From positions 124,001 to 188,000 of the forward strand of contig NZ_JAGGQQ010000011.1 in the NCBI RefSeq assembly GCF_018613195.1: 64,000 nucleotides of DNA, given 5' to 3'. Both the position numbers and the translations under genes were made by a program. The DNA is from Bacillus sp. ISL-45 (lineage in GTDB: Bacteria; Bacillota; Bacilli; Bacillales; Cytobacillaceae). Under the pieces are notes generated by a model. That model was not told where the DNA came from and did no database searches. It saw only the letters and a program-made list of their open reading frames with translations. The number at the start of each line of letters is the position of its first letter. Positions within the stretch are counted from its first letter, which is position 1. Shown piece after piece: positions 16,962-26,935 of this stretch.

Positions 16962-19391
16962 ATGGAAGAGAAATCAATAGCAAAGACTCAAACTGATCTT
17001 TCAGGAGAAATCGTTACATTGAGTATCACTGGAATGACATGTGCTGCGTGTGCCACCCGCATCGAGAAAAACATTGCCAAAGTTCCAGGTGTACAAAAGG
17101 CTAATGTGAACCTCGCTACAGAGAAAGCTTCTGTTATGTATGATCCTGCTGTTGCAACTGTTGATGTTATCATTGCCAAAATAAAAAAGACTGGCTATGG
17201 GGTTCAGGAGGAAAAAGTTCAACTCGATATCATCGGAATGACATGTGCCTCATGTGCAACTCGTGTAGAAAAAGCGTTGAAAAAGGTCGAAGGAGTTACT
17301 GGTGCAGCAGTCAATTTAGCGACTGAAAAAGCAATTATCGAATATATTCCTGGAAACACAAATATCGAGCAAATAATGGCAACTGTAAAAAAAGTCGGCT
17401 ATGATGCCAGGGTAGTAGGCGATAGGGATGATGATTATGAACGGAGTGCAAGGGAAAAGGAATACAAAACTCAGGTCAGAAAATTTACTGTAGGGGCAAT
17501 CTTATCTGTATTTTTCTTAATTCAAATGATATCGGATTTTGCGATGGAATATGGAAATGGGATGTTTTTTCATATGAGTCCATGGGTTCAATTCCTTCTT
17601 GCTACTCCAGTTCAATTCTATGTAGGAGGCCATTATTACCGTGATGCCTTCAACGCGGTTCGTGGGGGCAGTGCAAACATGGCAGTTCTAGTTGTACTGG
17701 GAACTTCAGCCGCATATTTTTACAGTTTAATTGTCACGATACTAGGAACAGGACAATTTTTGTATTATGAAGCAGCTGCGATTGTTATGACCTTAATTGT
17801 TTTGGGGAAATTGCTTGAAACAAGAGCAAAAGGGCAAACATCTGAAGCGATTAAAACGCTCATGGGACTTCAAGCAAAAACAGCAAAGGTACTACGTGAT
17901 GGAGAAGAACTTGATATTCCATTAGAAGAGGTTCAAACAGGTGACATAATTTTTGTTCGTGCAGGAGAAAAGGTTCCAGTAGATGGAGAAATCATCGAGG
18001 GAAATACTACCGTTGATGAATCCATGCTTACCGGTGAAAGTATGCCTGTTACAAAAGGAATAGGCGATACAGTTATTGGAGCAACTGTAAATAAACACGG
18101 GGCGTTTACCTTTAAAGCGACCAAAGTTGGTAAGGATACTGCGCTAGCTCAAATTATCAAACTTGTCGAAGAAGCTCAGGGCTCAAAAGCACCTATTCAG
18201 AAACTTGCCGATAAAATTTCTGGAATCTTTGTCCCGATTGTCATCCTAATTGCACTGGGAACTTTTGCTATAACTTATTTTCTTGCAGGATTTACGCCTG
18301 CCCTTGTCAGCACTATTGCTGTGCTGGTTATTGCATGTCCTTGTGCATTAGGCCTGGCTACACCAACAGCAGTAATGGTTGGTACTGGAAAAGGTGCTGA
18401 AAATGGTCTCCTTATTAAAGGAGCTGAACATCTTCAAACAGCTCAGCGGGTAACTACCGTAGTACTGGATAAAACCGGTACAATCACTAAAGGAGAACCA
18501 GATGTAACAGATATCGTCATACTTGGGGAATATACTGAAGATGAATTATTGCAATTAGCTGCTTCTGCTGAAAAAGGATCAGAGCATCCCCTTGGAGAAG
18601 CAATTATAAATGGAGCAAGAGAAAGGGGTCTTCCGCTTCGGGATGCTAAAAACTTTAATGCCATCCCAGGTCATGGTATTCAAGTGGACATCAATGATCA
18701 AAAGGTATTTATAGGGAATAAAAAGTTAATGCACAAAAATGGTATCGCTATAGATATTGCATTAAATCGAATGGAATCACTTGAAGGAGAAGGGAAAACT
18801 GCTATGTTAATAGCAGTTAATGACAGCCTTGCCGGTATAATCGCAGTAGCTGATACAGTAAAGGAAACATCTGCAAAAGCAATTAAACACCTTAAAAATA
18901 TGGGTATAGAAGTTATTATGATAACTGGCGATAATAAATTGACAGCCGAGGCTATTGCCAAGCAGGTGGGGGTTGATCGGGTACTTGCCGAAGTACTCCC
19001 GGAAGACAAATCAGCCGAGGTAGAAAAACTAAAGCAGGAAGGGAAAATAGTAGCCATGGTCGGGGATGGTATCAATGATGCACCAGCACTAGCTGCTGCG
19101 CATGTTGGTATTGCCATTGGAACAGGTACAGATGTTGCAATGGAAGCTGCGGATATCACCTTAATGCGAGGTGATTTGATGGGAATAGTTGATACAATTA
19201 GCCTATCCAAATCTACAATGAGAAAAATCAAACAAAATCTTTTCTGGGCATTTGCGTATAATGTTATATTGATACCGGTAGCAGCAATTGGCCTTTTAAA
19301 CCCAATACTCGCTGGAGGAGCTATGGCTTTCAGTTCTGTTTCAGTAGTAGGCAATACATTATTTTTACGAAAATGGAAACCTATACGTTAG
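16962..19391 (+). CDS. copA: Cu(I)-exporting P-type ATPase CopA (island copy)
   Basis: 809 residues, P1B-1 ATPase. Two metal-binding domains open the protein ([13 protein letters not shown] and [13 protein letters not shown]), followed by eight membrane helices. Transport motif C459-P-C461, phosphorylated Asp D503 in DKTGT, the HP signature in GSEHPLGEA, and GDGINDAP near residue 700. The last helix carries [17 protein letters not shown]. Exports Cu(I) from the cytosol using ATP. It has its own CsoR operator, and a second, diverged copA is at 47749. Confidence 0.96.
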   Translation: MEEKSIAKTQTDLSGEIVTLSITGMTCAACATRIEKNIAKVPGVQKANVNLATEKASVMYDPAVATVDVIIAKIKKTGYGVQEEKVQLDIIGMTCASCATRVEKALKKVEGVTGAAVNLATEKAIIEYIPGNTNIEQIMATVKKVGYDARVVGDRDDDYERSAREKEYKTQVRKFTVGAILSVFFLIQMISDFAMEYGNGMFFHMSPWVQFLLATPVQFYVGGHYYRDAFNAVRGGSANMAVLVVLGTSAAYFYSLIVTILGTGQFLYYEAAAIVMTLIVLGKLLETRAKGQTSEAIKTLMGLQAKTAKVLRDGEELDIPLEEVQTGDIIFVRAGEKVPVDGEIIEGNTTVDESMLTGESMPVTKGIGDTVIGATVNKHGAFTFKATKVGKDTALAQIIKLVEEAQGSKAPIQKLADKISGIFVPIVILIALGTFAITYFLAGFTPALVSTIAVLVIACPCALGLATPTAVMVGTGKGAENGLLIKGAEHLQTAQRVTTVVLDKTGTITKGEPDVTDIVILGEYTEDELLQLAASAEKGSEHPLGEAIINGARERGLPLRDAKNFNAIPGHGIQVDINDQKVFIGNKKLMHKNGIAIDIALNRMESLEGEGKTAMLIAVNDSLAGIIAVADTVKETSAKAIKHLKNMGIEVIMITGDNKLTAEAIAKQVGVDRVLAEVLPEDKSAEVEKLKQEGKIVAMVGDGINDAPALAAAHVGIAIGTGTDVAMEAADITLMRGDLMGIVDTISLSKSTMRKIKQNLFWAFAYNVILIPVAAIGLLNPILAGGAMAFSSVSVVGNTLFLRKWKPIR

Positions 19392-19413
19392 AAAAGGTCT
19401 GTAAAAATTCCAA

Positions 19414-19448
19414 GAATGAGAGTGACTAACAGAGTCATTCTCTTTTTG
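19414..19448 (+). terminator. terminator after copA
   Basis: GAATGA and TCATTC close a stem with an inner TGACT/AGTCA helix; TCTTTTTG follows. Confidence 0.7.
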
Positions 19449-19621
19449 TTGTCTTTATAAATAAAATACTAATAGAATAACGTGAAAATATAAATTCATA
19501 TGTGCCCTTTAATATTAAAGGGTGTTATCTAATCTCCACATTTTCTTGATTTTTTTAATCTATTATATAATGAGTAATACAAATAAAACGAAGTAGTTAT
19601 GAGTTAGGGTGAGAATTTGAT

Positions 19622-21004
19622 ATGCCTTCTCGGTTGAAGAATATATCTTTTAAATTGGGCCTTTTGTTCAGTGTGGTATTTGTCTGCTTCCTTCTACTGT
19701 TAGGGTTGGTCCTCTATGGTGTTTTCACAAATGTCTTGATTGATTATATTAAGCAGGATGTCCTAACGCGTGGAAACAACCATGCCCGTATTTTAGATGA
19801 AAACTTCGACCGGACAACGATTGGCCATGTGGTTGAAATGGAACAAGGGGTCACAACTGAGGTGCTTATTGCCGATTCCGAAAACAATATCATCGCTGCT
19901 TCAAAAGAACCCGACAATGACATGAAGAAGCATCTTACAGAAAACAGAGAAAAAAGCAGTTATATTCTTGAAGATGATTGGAGGGACCATCGCTATATTA
20001 TTTCAGTCTCCACAATAGGCGATCAAGGCGGGTATGTTTATATGTACTATCCTTCAAACATCCTTCGAGAAATCGTCTTTGTCATGAATGCCCTTATCAC
20101 AATAGCCAGTATTGGGATTATCCTCCTGGCTTTTGGGCTTATAGGTATTTTGTCGAAAAAACTGACAAGTCCATTGCTCACAATGAAAGAAGCCACTTCT
20201 AAAATGGCCTTGGGCAAGTATAGACAAACGATTCCGGTCAAAGGCGAGGATGAAGTAGCCCAACTTGGCATATCTATCCAGAAGTTGGGTGAACAACTTC
20301 AATACTTTGAAGATAGCAGGAATGAATTCCTGGCTGCTGTATCCCATGAACTTCGGACTCCCTTGACATACATTAAAGGGTACAGCGATGTGTTGAAAAA
20401 AGGAATGGCAAATAGCGACGAAGAAAAAGAGGAGTACTTATCAATCATAAATAAAGAGGCACAGCGGCTATCCATCATGATTAATGACCTGTTTGAAATG
20501 AGCAAGCTTCAGGTGGGAAAATTCGAACTGGATAAAAGGCCGGTCAACCTAAATGAGCTAATTAATAAAATAGCTACGAACCTTAGACCTGAAGTGGTAA
20601 AAAAAGGACTGAAGATCACTCTTGAACTTGAGGACGGACTGCCGGAAACAAAAGTAGATAAAGAAAGAATGGAGCAGGTTTTCTACAACCTGCTTGAAAA
20701 CGCGGTGAAATACAGCACTGAAGGTGAAATTACCATTCGATCCTTCACCAAAAAGGATCTTGTTGTTGTAGAAATCTGTGATACTGGGGAAGGAATACCT
20801 AAGCCTGAACTTTCCCGAATTTGGGATAGATTTTACCGGGTTGAACGTTCAAGGGGAAGGAAAACTGGAGGAACAGGTCTTGGGCTCTATGTGGTGAAGC
20901 AAATCATTGAAGCCCATGGTGGACAGATTCAGGTCAACAGCAGGCTGAATGAAGGAACTGTTTTTACCATCTACTTAAAAACTTCCAAGGAGAGAGTGAA
21001 ATGA
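19622..21004 (+). CDS. membrane sensor histidine kinase
   Basis: 460 residues: helix 1 at about 14-38, an extracellular sensor of about 115 residues, helix 2 at about 157-180, HAMP, then a dimerisation domain with phosphorylated H242 in AVSHELRTPLTYIKG and an HATPase_c domain (N box NLLENAVKYS, G boxes DTGEGIP and GTGLGLYVV). The sensor is not Cys-, His- or Met-rich. The gene overlaps its response regulator by 4 bases. Position between copA and a Met/His membrane protein suggests metal or envelope stress sensing, an inference. Confidence 0.92.
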   Translation: MPSRLKNISFKLGLLFSVVFVCFLLLLGLVLYGVFTNVLIDYIKQDVLTRGNNHARILDENFDRTTIGHVVEMEQGVTTEVLIADSENNIIAASKEPDNDMKKHLTENREKSSYILEDDWRDHRYIISVSTIGDQGGYVYMYYPSNILREIVFVMNALITIASIGIILLAFGLIGILSKKLTSPLLTMKEATSKMALGKYRQTIPVKGEDEVAQLGISIQKLGEQLQYFEDSRNEFLAAVSHELRTPLTYIKGYSDVLKKGMANSDEEKEEYLSIINKEAQRLSIMINDLFEMSKLQVGKFELDKRPVNLNELINKIATNLRPEVVKKGLKITLELEDGLPETKVDKERMEQVFYNLLENAVKYSTEGEITIRSFTKKDLVVVEICDTGEGIPKPELSRIWDRFYRVERSRGRKTGGTGLGLYVVKQIIEAHGGQIQVNSRLNEGTVFTIYLKTSKERVK

Positions 21005-21675
21005 ACAAAATATTGATTGTTGACGACGAGGCACAAATGAGAAAGCTTGTTAAACTTTATCTGCTTCAGGAAGGCTATCAGGTGGAGGAAGTAGAGGACG
21101 GACAGGAGGCAATTGACATGCTTCGAAAGGATGACTATGGCCTGATGATCCTGGATGTAATGATGCCTATGATGGACGGGTGGGAGACAATACAGCATGT
21201 GCGCAAAATGTCTGATTTGCCGATTATCATGCTTACTGCTAAGGGTACTGTCCAGGACAAAGTTACAGGCTTATCAACAGGGGCTGATGATTACCTTGTC
21301 AAACCTTTTGATGAAGCAGAGCTGCTAGTAAGGGTCAAAGCACTCCTAAGGAGGACCGGCCATTCCAATTCTGCAGAGAACATCTTGAAGTATCAGGGGA
21401 TGGTTATTGACCTCATCGCGAGGGAAGCAATGTATGAAGGGATGAGAATCAATCTGACACAGACTGAATTCGACATTCTCGCTGCACTAATCGAGCACAG
21501 GGGAAAAGTATTATCACGAGAACAACTCGTGGATATGATTTGGGGAATTGAATTTATGGGTGAGGACCGGACTGTGGATTCGCATATCAAGAACCTCCGT
21601 GAAAAGTTGCAAAAAGCTGGAGTGGATAAGTCAATTGTTAAAACGGTTTGGGGTATTGGATATAAAATAGAATAG
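21001..21675 (+). CDS. OmpR/PhoB-family response regulator
   Basis: 224 residues with a receiver domain (acidic D8, D9; phosphorylated D52 in LDVMMP; K in LVKPF) and a winged-helix DNA-binding domain from about 130 (LTQTEFDILAALIEHRGKV, GEDRTVDSHIKNLREKL). It is the partner of the kinase upstream, with start overlapping its stop (ATGA). Likely target promoters lie in this island, but no repeat binding site was recognised. Confidence 0.95.
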   Translation: MNKILIVDDEAQMRKLVKLYLLQEGYQVEEVEDGQEAIDMLRKDDYGLMILDVMMPMMDGWETIQHVRKMSDLPIIMLTAKGTVQDKVTGLSTGADDYLVKPFDEAELLVRVKALLRRTGHSNSAENILKYQGMVIDLIAREAMYEGMRINLTQTEFDILAALIEHRGKVLSREQLVDMIWGIEFMGEDRTVDSHIKNLREKLQKAGVDKSIVKTVWGIGYKIE

Positions 21676-21687
21676 TGGTGATGAAAA

Positions 21688-21930
21688 ATGAAACGTTTAT
21701 GGCCGATCATCATAATGACATTTGCCACCATAACAGGTTTGTCTTTTCTGTTTTTCGTAGTAAGAATGGTATGGTTCCCGCCAAATTCCATGGGGATGAT
21801 GATGGGAAGGCAAATGATGTACCATCATATGCGTTTCTGGTTCGGTCAGGCTTTTTGGCTGCTCCTTATATTGCTTGGAATTGGATTGTTGCTGTGGATG
21901 GTGATCAACCGCATTAATCGAAAAAAATAA
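21688..21930 (+). CDS. small Met/His-containing membrane protein
   Basis: 80 residues with two predicted membrane helices (about 5-25 and 52-74) separated by a loop rich in Met, His and Phe (MGMMMGRQMMYHHMRFWF). The spacing of Met and His suits Cu(I) binding at the membrane, but this is inferred. It is 12 bases after the response regulator and ends in a strong terminator, so kinase, regulator and this protein form one unit. Confidence 0.7.
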   Translation: MKRLWPIIIMTFATITGLSFLFFVVRMVWFPPNSMGMMMGRQMMYHHMRFWFGQAFWLLLILLGIGLLLWMVINRINRKK

Positions 21931-21949
21931 GTAGTCATAACCCTTTTAT

Positions 21950-21990
21950 GCCTTCCTTGTTCCCTTCAAGAACAAGGAAGGCTGTTTTAT
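21950..21990 (+). terminator. strong terminator of the two-component operon
   Basis: A 13-bp perfect stem, GCCTTCCTTGTTC with GAACAAGGAAGGC, loop of seven, then TGTTTTATTTT. Confidence 0.92.
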
Positions 21991-22170
21991 TTTCTACAGT
22001 AGTGACCGATAGTGTATCAGCCAATAAGTAAATTACATATTTATTAATTTCAATAATTAAGGCGATGACGCAAAGAATTTTGGTATCGCATCAACGGGTC
22101 AAACCATATTTATCAATATTTAGTGAGGGATCAAGTTCTTATATTCATAATAGAATATGAATTAACTTAC

Positions 22171-23112
22171 TTACTCAACTACGATAATTCCGACCATTCC
22201 GTTCTCTCTATGCCCTGGCAGGGAACAATAAAATTCATATGTACCAGTTTCAGTAGGAGTAAAAGAAATGTTTCCCTCCTCATGTGGCCTAGCATGTAAA
22301 TGTAGTCCATCGCCATGTGAATCATGTGAACCATGGGATGAGATGTTTTCCTGGTCGGTGTTAGGCAATGTCGGTATTTTTTCAATCACGATATCATGTT
22401 CAATGGAGTCATGATTAGTAAAGGTAAGTAAGACTTTTTTGTTTTTTGACAAATTGATTTTACTTGGAGAATAGGAAAAATTTGAGGGGTTAACTTGAAT
22501 AGTTATTCGGTTTAATTGCTCCTCCTTTTCATCAGTAGGAATTTGGGAATGATGCTCATGTATTGGTGATTCTTTTGAAATAACCGACTCTTTATTTAAT
22601 TGATTACCAAAATAAAAGTATCCTACTAAAACAATGAATGTAAAGATAGGCTTTAAAAGCCAACTGGTAAAAACCCCATTATCTTTGGTTGCTTTTTGTT
22701 GAGAAAGAATCAAATACAGGAATAAGGTAGATACTGTAATAGTCAAAAATATATTTAGAAGAGAAACCGCTTGAAGTCTTGAAATCATTTCACCTAGCAT
22801 TGCACCCATCATTCCGCCCATCATTCCAGCCATTGAGCCCTCAATAACCGAGAGTATCCCAAAAGCAAATCCTGCAGAAACACCTACCGAAATTCCGATC
22901 AATACGGAAATAAGAGAAGAAAGGAATAAATCTCCTTGATATATAAACCCGAAAAGAATCCCAGAGGTTACACCAATATTCATTGATATAGCCATAGATA
23001 TAACCATGGGTGTCATACTTTTCATCTTTGTTCTATATTGATATGAAAGTATGATGGAAATCAGCGTCACAAGTAATAGAGTCCCTAAAACAAAATAGTG
23101 AAATTCGTTCAT
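22171..23112 (-). CDS. multi-helix membrane protein fused to a C-terminal cupredoxin
   Basis: 313 residues. The first 180 or so hold about six membrane helices with a Gly/Met run (SMAGMMGGMMGAMLGEM). After a His-containing linker (HEHHSQ) a cupredoxin follows from about 205, with type-1 copper ligands His in SIEHDIV, Cys and His in YCSLPGH, and a downstream Met in ENGMVG. An inserted SHGSHDSHGDGLHLHA loop adds histidines. The membrane part resembles small Gly/Met-rich copper-region membrane proteins without a known name. Ribosome site GGAGG precedes ATG. It probably holds copper at the outer membrane face. A dead relative is at 15898. Confidence 0.82.
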   Translation of the reverse strand: MNEFHYFVLGTLLLVTLISIILSYQYRTKMKSMTPMVISMAISMNIGVTSGILFGFIYQGDLFLSSLISVLIGISVGVSAGFAFGILSVIEGSMAGMMGGMMGAMLGEMISRLQAVSLLNIFLTITVSTLFLYLILSQQKATKDNGVFTSWLLKPIFTFIVLVGYFYFGNQLNKESVISKESPIHEHHSQIPTDEKEEQLNRITIQVNPSNFSYSPSKINLSKNKKVLLTFTNHDSIEHDIVIEKIPTLPNTDQENISSHGSHDSHGDGLHLHARPHEEGNISFTPTETGTYEFYCSLPGHRENGMVGIIVVE

Positions 23113-23272
23113 TCATCTTCGACCTCCTTTAATTGGTACATCATATGTCACTCCAAGACAAGCCATTCTTAAAAAAAAGAATTCTATTCAAGAATAATTA
23201 TTAAAATATTCTAAATATTTAGTATTTACAAAATATTAGTATGGTAGTAAGATTATTTTTAATTACTCCTGA

Positions 23273-23296
23273 ATATACCGTAGCGGGGTAAAGTAC
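23273..23296 (+). promoter_or_regulatory. CsoR-like operator before the first import locus
   Basis: ATATACCGTAGCGGGGTAAA keeps the TACC-N5-GGGGTA core seen before csoR, copA and the second copA. It lies 19 bases before the start of the PIG-L-like gene. One arm is imperfect, so affinity may differ. Confidence 0.65.
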
Positions 23297-23314
23297 TTAT
23301 GTGGAGGGAAAAGA

Positions 23315-24067
23315 ATGGCAAAAGGACAGAAAGTTTTATTTCTTGGGGTTTATGGTATGGAAGTTGTGGAGTGCGGAGGTGCACTTGCTAAGAACGTTCT
23401 AAATGGTGGGGAATCATTTGCATCTATCATGCTGTGCCGAGAAACTAGTCAACCACAGGTTAGGAATGCAGCAGAAATACTTGGAGTAAAGGATATTACA
23501 TTCCTGAATTTCCAGTATGGCACCGTTGATTTAAGCGTTGAATCAAAGAAAAAAATTATAAAAATTATTAGAGAGGTTAAACCTGACATCATTATTACCC
23601 AAGATCCCGAACATTCCTTTCACGATTTGGACCCCGACCGTCGTCCGGCAATGACTTTGCTTCTCGAGTCCATCGCCCTTTCTAGCAGAGATTTTGCTTT
23701 AGATGAACTTCCAGGATTAGAACCTCATCCGATTCCGACTATTTACTACATGACACCGCACCATCCTAATACTGTCGTTGACATTACAGAAGTATGGGAG
23801 AAAAAAGAACGTGCAATGGATATGCTTGAAAGTCAATTGGAATTCAGTGGCATGCATTTTGATGAAATGCTTGATCAGAAAGCAGCTGAAATTCTGTATC
23901 CAGGATTCTCAAAATTAACCAACTTTCAGGAAAAGGGAAGAGCTATACATCAAGTTCTAGATAAGGCTGTTCATGTGTATCATGGCCTTGCCACCCATGG
24001 TCATTTCGCTCTTGCGGAAGCTTATCGTAGAGAAGGGAACTTCCATTTACAGGAATTAATAGTATAA
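23315..24067 (+). CDS. PIG-L/LmbE-like protein lacking canonical zinc ligands
   Basis: 250 residues of PIG-L fold (family of BshB and MshB deacetylases): strand-loop start VLFLGVYGMEVVECGGALAK, Rossmann-like middle REVKPDIIITQDPEH, and FHDLDPDRRPAMTLL. In active family members the first motif is AHPDDE and the later one is HPDH; here they read GVYGMEVVE and LDPDR, so the usual His-Asp-His zinc set is missing. It may use another site (C-terminal HGLATHGHF) or have become a binding protein. It is the first gene of an import operon under a CsoR-like operator. GGAGGG precedes ATG. Confidence 0.72.
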   Translation: MAKGQKVLFLGVYGMEVVECGGALAKNVLNGGESFASIMLCRETSQPQVRNAAEILGVKDITFLNFQYGTVDLSVESKKKIIKIIREVKPDIIITQDPEHSFHDLDPDRRPAMTLLLESIALSSRDFALDELPGLEPHPIPTIYYMTPHHPNTVVDITEVWEKKERAMDMLESQLEFSGMHFDEMLDQKAAEILYPGFSKLTNFQEKGRAIHQVLDKAVHVYHGLATHGHFALAEAYRREGNFHLQELIV

Positions 24068-24090
24068 CAATTTCATAAGGGGGCCGGAAA

Positions 24091-25890
24091 ATGAGAAAAT
24101 TAATATCACTAATAATAATTGCTCTTTTTGTTTTTTCTTCAGCAGGAAACAGTTCAGCTAAAGCAGAAGTAGAATCACTAAAAATCGGGATTCTTAGTGA
24201 TGAAAGCACATTAAACCCTTATACTTATCAAACCGGATATCCAGGTCTTGACTTGGTAAGCCTGTTGTATGACACTCTGTTACAACTAGATAAGGATAAT
24301 AAACCAGTCCCTTGGCTAGTTAAAGAGTATAAGGTAAGCGAAAACGGATTGGAGTATAGTTTTAAGCTAAACGAAAATATAAAATGGCATGATGGACAAA
24401 TGCTTACGTCTGATGATGTTAAGTTTACTGTAGATTATTTTATTAAATATCCTAAATCAAGATTTACCAACCCTCTTAAAAACGTTGCCTCATTAACTGT
24501 TGAAAATGAAACAGACTTTACAATGGTTCTTACAAAACCCGATCCAAACTTTATGATTCAGCCTCTTGCGGATGTACCAATATTACCAGAGCATATTTGG
24601 TCAAAAATCTCAGATCCTGACAGTGAAACCAATGCAATAGGCAGCGGCCCATACATTTTAAGTGAACATAAGGCTGATCAATATTATAAAATGACCGCCA
24701 ACAAGGACTATTTTAAAGAAGCTCCTCCTATTCAAGAAATCATATTTCCAATCATCAAAGATACTACAGCACTTTACAATGCATTGAAATCTGGGGAAAT
24801 TGATGCGATTTCATCAAATATTTCTCCGGAGCTTGTTAACCAATTCGAGTCTAACCCTTCATTAAAGATTTCACGTGGAGCAGGATTCAGCACCACATTA
24901 TTCCAGCTGAATTCTGAAAAATATCCTATGACAGAAAAGCCTTTCAGACAGGCAATTGATCTTGCAATAGATAAAAAAAGTTTGGTTGATATCGTGCTTT
25001 TAGGATTTGCAGAAGTCGGCAGCCCGGGTTTTATTCATCCGTCATCACCTTCATACAATGGTGAAGTAAAAACTTCTTACGATCCCGAAAAAGCAAAGAA
25101 AATCCTTGATGATGCTGGTTTCAAGGATACAAATGGGGACGGTTTCAGGGAAGACCAAAAAGGAAAAGAAATAAATTTCACAACACTAGTCCACTCTAAC
25201 AATCCAATTAGAATCCGGGTTGCAGAACTGATTTCTGAAGCTATAAATGAGATAGGCATCAAAAATTCTGTAAAAGCCATGGAAGATACTACAATCATTA
25301 GTTTAATGTGGCCTGATTACGATGTTAGTAAGGGAAGAAACTTTGATATGGGAGTATTCGGCTGGTCAAACACGATGCAGCTTTTCCCTGATCGTATAGT
25401 CGAGCTGTTTTATTCAGATCCTGCGATTGGTTCTGTAAATATCGGCGGTTATAAAAATAAAGAATTTGATGCTTTGTCGGACCAACTAAGAGCAACATTT
25501 GACGAGACGGAACGACAAAAGCTTATTAATGACCTGCAGTTGATGGTTGCAGATGAAGCACCTATTATAACTCTCTATTATCAGGAAATTGTCAATGCAT
25601 ATAACCCTGAAAAATATGACGGTTATGTTTTCCAAACAGGAAAAGGGATAATCAATAAATTGTCTTTTGTTTCAGGTGAAAGAACAGAAAATGCTGCTGG
25701 GAATAACAGCAATTCCGGTGGGGAAAGTAAATCTTCTGATGAAAAAACGTCTAATGACAGCAATTCAGTAAAAGAAAATAATAATAACGGGATTCTAATT
25801 TTTGGCGTACTTATCGTAATAGCAGCTGTATTTTTCTTCTTATTAAAAAGGAAAAAGAAGAAGAGCGAAAAGGATGATTTTGATTTTTAA
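24091..25890 (+). CDS. peptide/nickel-type solute-binding protein with C-terminal membrane anchor
   Basis: 599-residue family 5 (Opp/Dpp/Nik) binding protein. A Sec signal ends at about 26 (SSAKA) with no lipobox Cys, unlike the lipoprotein usual in Firmicutes. The body has the hallmark segment LVSLLYDTLLQLDKDNKPV and WHDGQMLTSDDVKFT. A Ser/Asn-rich spacer (about 532-565) leads to one membrane helix (about 567-585) and a Lys-rich cytosolic tail, so the protein is held by its C-terminus. This layout is more usual in archaea. A terminator follows, before the permease genes, and would boost this gene relative to them. Confidence 0.88.
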   Translation: MRKLISLIIIALFVFSSAGNSSAKAEVESLKIGILSDESTLNPYTYQTGYPGLDLVSLLYDTLLQLDKDNKPVPWLVKEYKVSENGLEYSFKLNENIKWHDGQMLTSDDVKFTVDYFIKYPKSRFTNPLKNVASLTVENETDFTMVLTKPDPNFMIQPLADVPILPEHIWSKISDPDSETNAIGSGPYILSEHKADQYYKMTANKDYFKEAPPIQEIIFPIIKDTTALYNALKSGEIDAISSNISPELVNQFESNPSLKISRGAGFSTTLFQLNSEKYPMTEKPFRQAIDLAIDKKSLVDIVLLGFAEVGSPGFIHPSSPSYNGEVKTSYDPEKAKKILDDAGFKDTNGDGFREDQKGKEINFTTLVHSNNPIRIRVAELISEAINEIGIKNSVKAMEDTTIISLMWPDYDVSKGRNFDMGVFGWSNTMQLFPDRIVELFYSDPAIGSVNIGGYKNKEFDALSDQLRATFDETERQKLINDLQLMVADEAPIITLYYQEIVNAYNPEKYDGYVFQTGKGIINKLSFVSGERTENAAGNNSNSGGESKSSDEKTSNDSNSVKENNNNGILIFGVLIVIAAVFFFLLKRKKKKSEKDDFDF

Positions 25891-25905
25891 GGAAAAAGGA
25901 TCTGT

Positions 25906-25932
25906 CCCGTAAAATTTTTACGGGATTTTTTC
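25906..25932 (+). terminator. terminator/attenuator between binding protein and permeases
   Basis: CCCGTAAA and TTTACGGG form the stem (25906-25924), followed by ATTTTTTCC. It lies inside the operon and is likely partly read through. Confidence 0.8.
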
Positions 25933-25957
25933 CTAAACTAGCAGGAGGTGCAGAATA

Positions 25958-26935
25958 ATGGGGAAATTTATGGCAGGCAAGCTTTTGCAATACACAATTG
26001 TTATCTTCCTAATGCTAACATTGAACTTTCTTTTGCCTAGGCTTATGCCAGGCAATCCCCTCGTATTTTTGGCAGGTGAGGATGTTGGATTAATGTCCAG
26101 CGCTGAGAAAGAAGCAATCTTGGAAAAGCATGGACTTAATGATTCCATATTTGAACAATACGTTACTTATATTAAAAATATCCTTACAGGGGAATTCGGT
26201 TTCTCCTATCAGCAAAAGAGACCGATTTCAGAGCTTATTATGGAGCGCTTACCTTGGACAATGCTTCTTACAGGGCTCGGTCTTGTCCTCTCAACCATTC
26301 TAGGAGTAATGTTTGGAGCCATTTCAGCCTGGCGCAGAGGAACTAAAACTGATGCGAATTTATTGACAGTTTTTATGTTTCTTAGTGCAATGCCTTCCTT
26401 CTGGGTCGGTATGATTTTAGTTTCTATTTTTTCAGCTCAATTAGGTTGGCTCCCTGTTTTCGGAGCTGAAAGTGCCTGGTCGAATTATTCAGGTATGGAT
26501 AGATTCATTGATATTAGTAAACATCTTATTCTACCATTAACAACCCTTATATTAATCTCAGTAACAAGCACCTTCATGATTATGAGATATTCAATGCTAA
26601 ATGTTCTTGGTGAAGATTATATTATGATGGCCAAAGCAAAGGGCGTAAAAGAAAAAGTTATTAAGTATAAGCATGCCATGAGAAATGCTCTACTTCCCGT
26701 GGCTACTGTATTTATGCTTAGCTTAGGATTTACCTTGGGCGGGGCTACTGTAATAGAAACGGTCTTTGCATACCCGGGTGTAGGACGATTAATGTTTGAA
26801 TCAGTCCTAAGCAGAGATTACCCACTGATTCAGGCGACTTTCCTGATTATTACCTTCAGTGTTGTCATTGCCAATTTCTTGGCGGATTTACTATATCCTT
26901 TACTTGATCCAAAGGTGGGAAGCCGAAATGGGTAA
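25958..26935 (+). CDS. ABC importer permease, DppB type
   Basis: 325 residues, six membrane helices, BPD_transp_1 domain with the EAA loop around EDYIMMAKAKGVKEKVIKYKH. The N-terminal extracytoplasmic segment (GLNDSIFEQYVTYIKNIL) is typical of DppB/NikB. GCAGGAGG precedes ATG. Its last codons overlap the start of the next permease. Confidence 0.92.
   Translation: MGKFMAGKLLQYTIVIFLMLTLNFLLPRLMPGNPLVFLAGEDVGLMSSAEKEAILEKHGLNDSIFEQYVTYIKNILTGEFGFSYQQKRPISELIMERLPWTMLLTGLGLVLSTILGVMFGAISAWRRGTKTDANLLTVFMFLSAMPSFWVGMILVSIFSAQLGWLPVFGAESAWSNYSGMDRFIDISKHLILPLTTLILISVTSTFMIMRYSMLNVLGEDYIMMAKAKGVKEKVIKYKHAMRNALLPVATVFMLSLGFTLGGATVIETVFAYPGVGRLMFESVLSRDYPLIQATFLIITFSVVIANFLADLLYPLLDPKVGSRNG

Noticed and set aside
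18698-19354. Long minus-strand frame within copA
   Set aside because: Shadow of the copA coding sequence; Ser/Ala/Pro-biased composition and no ribosome site. The same applies to the minus frames inside 47749-50145.
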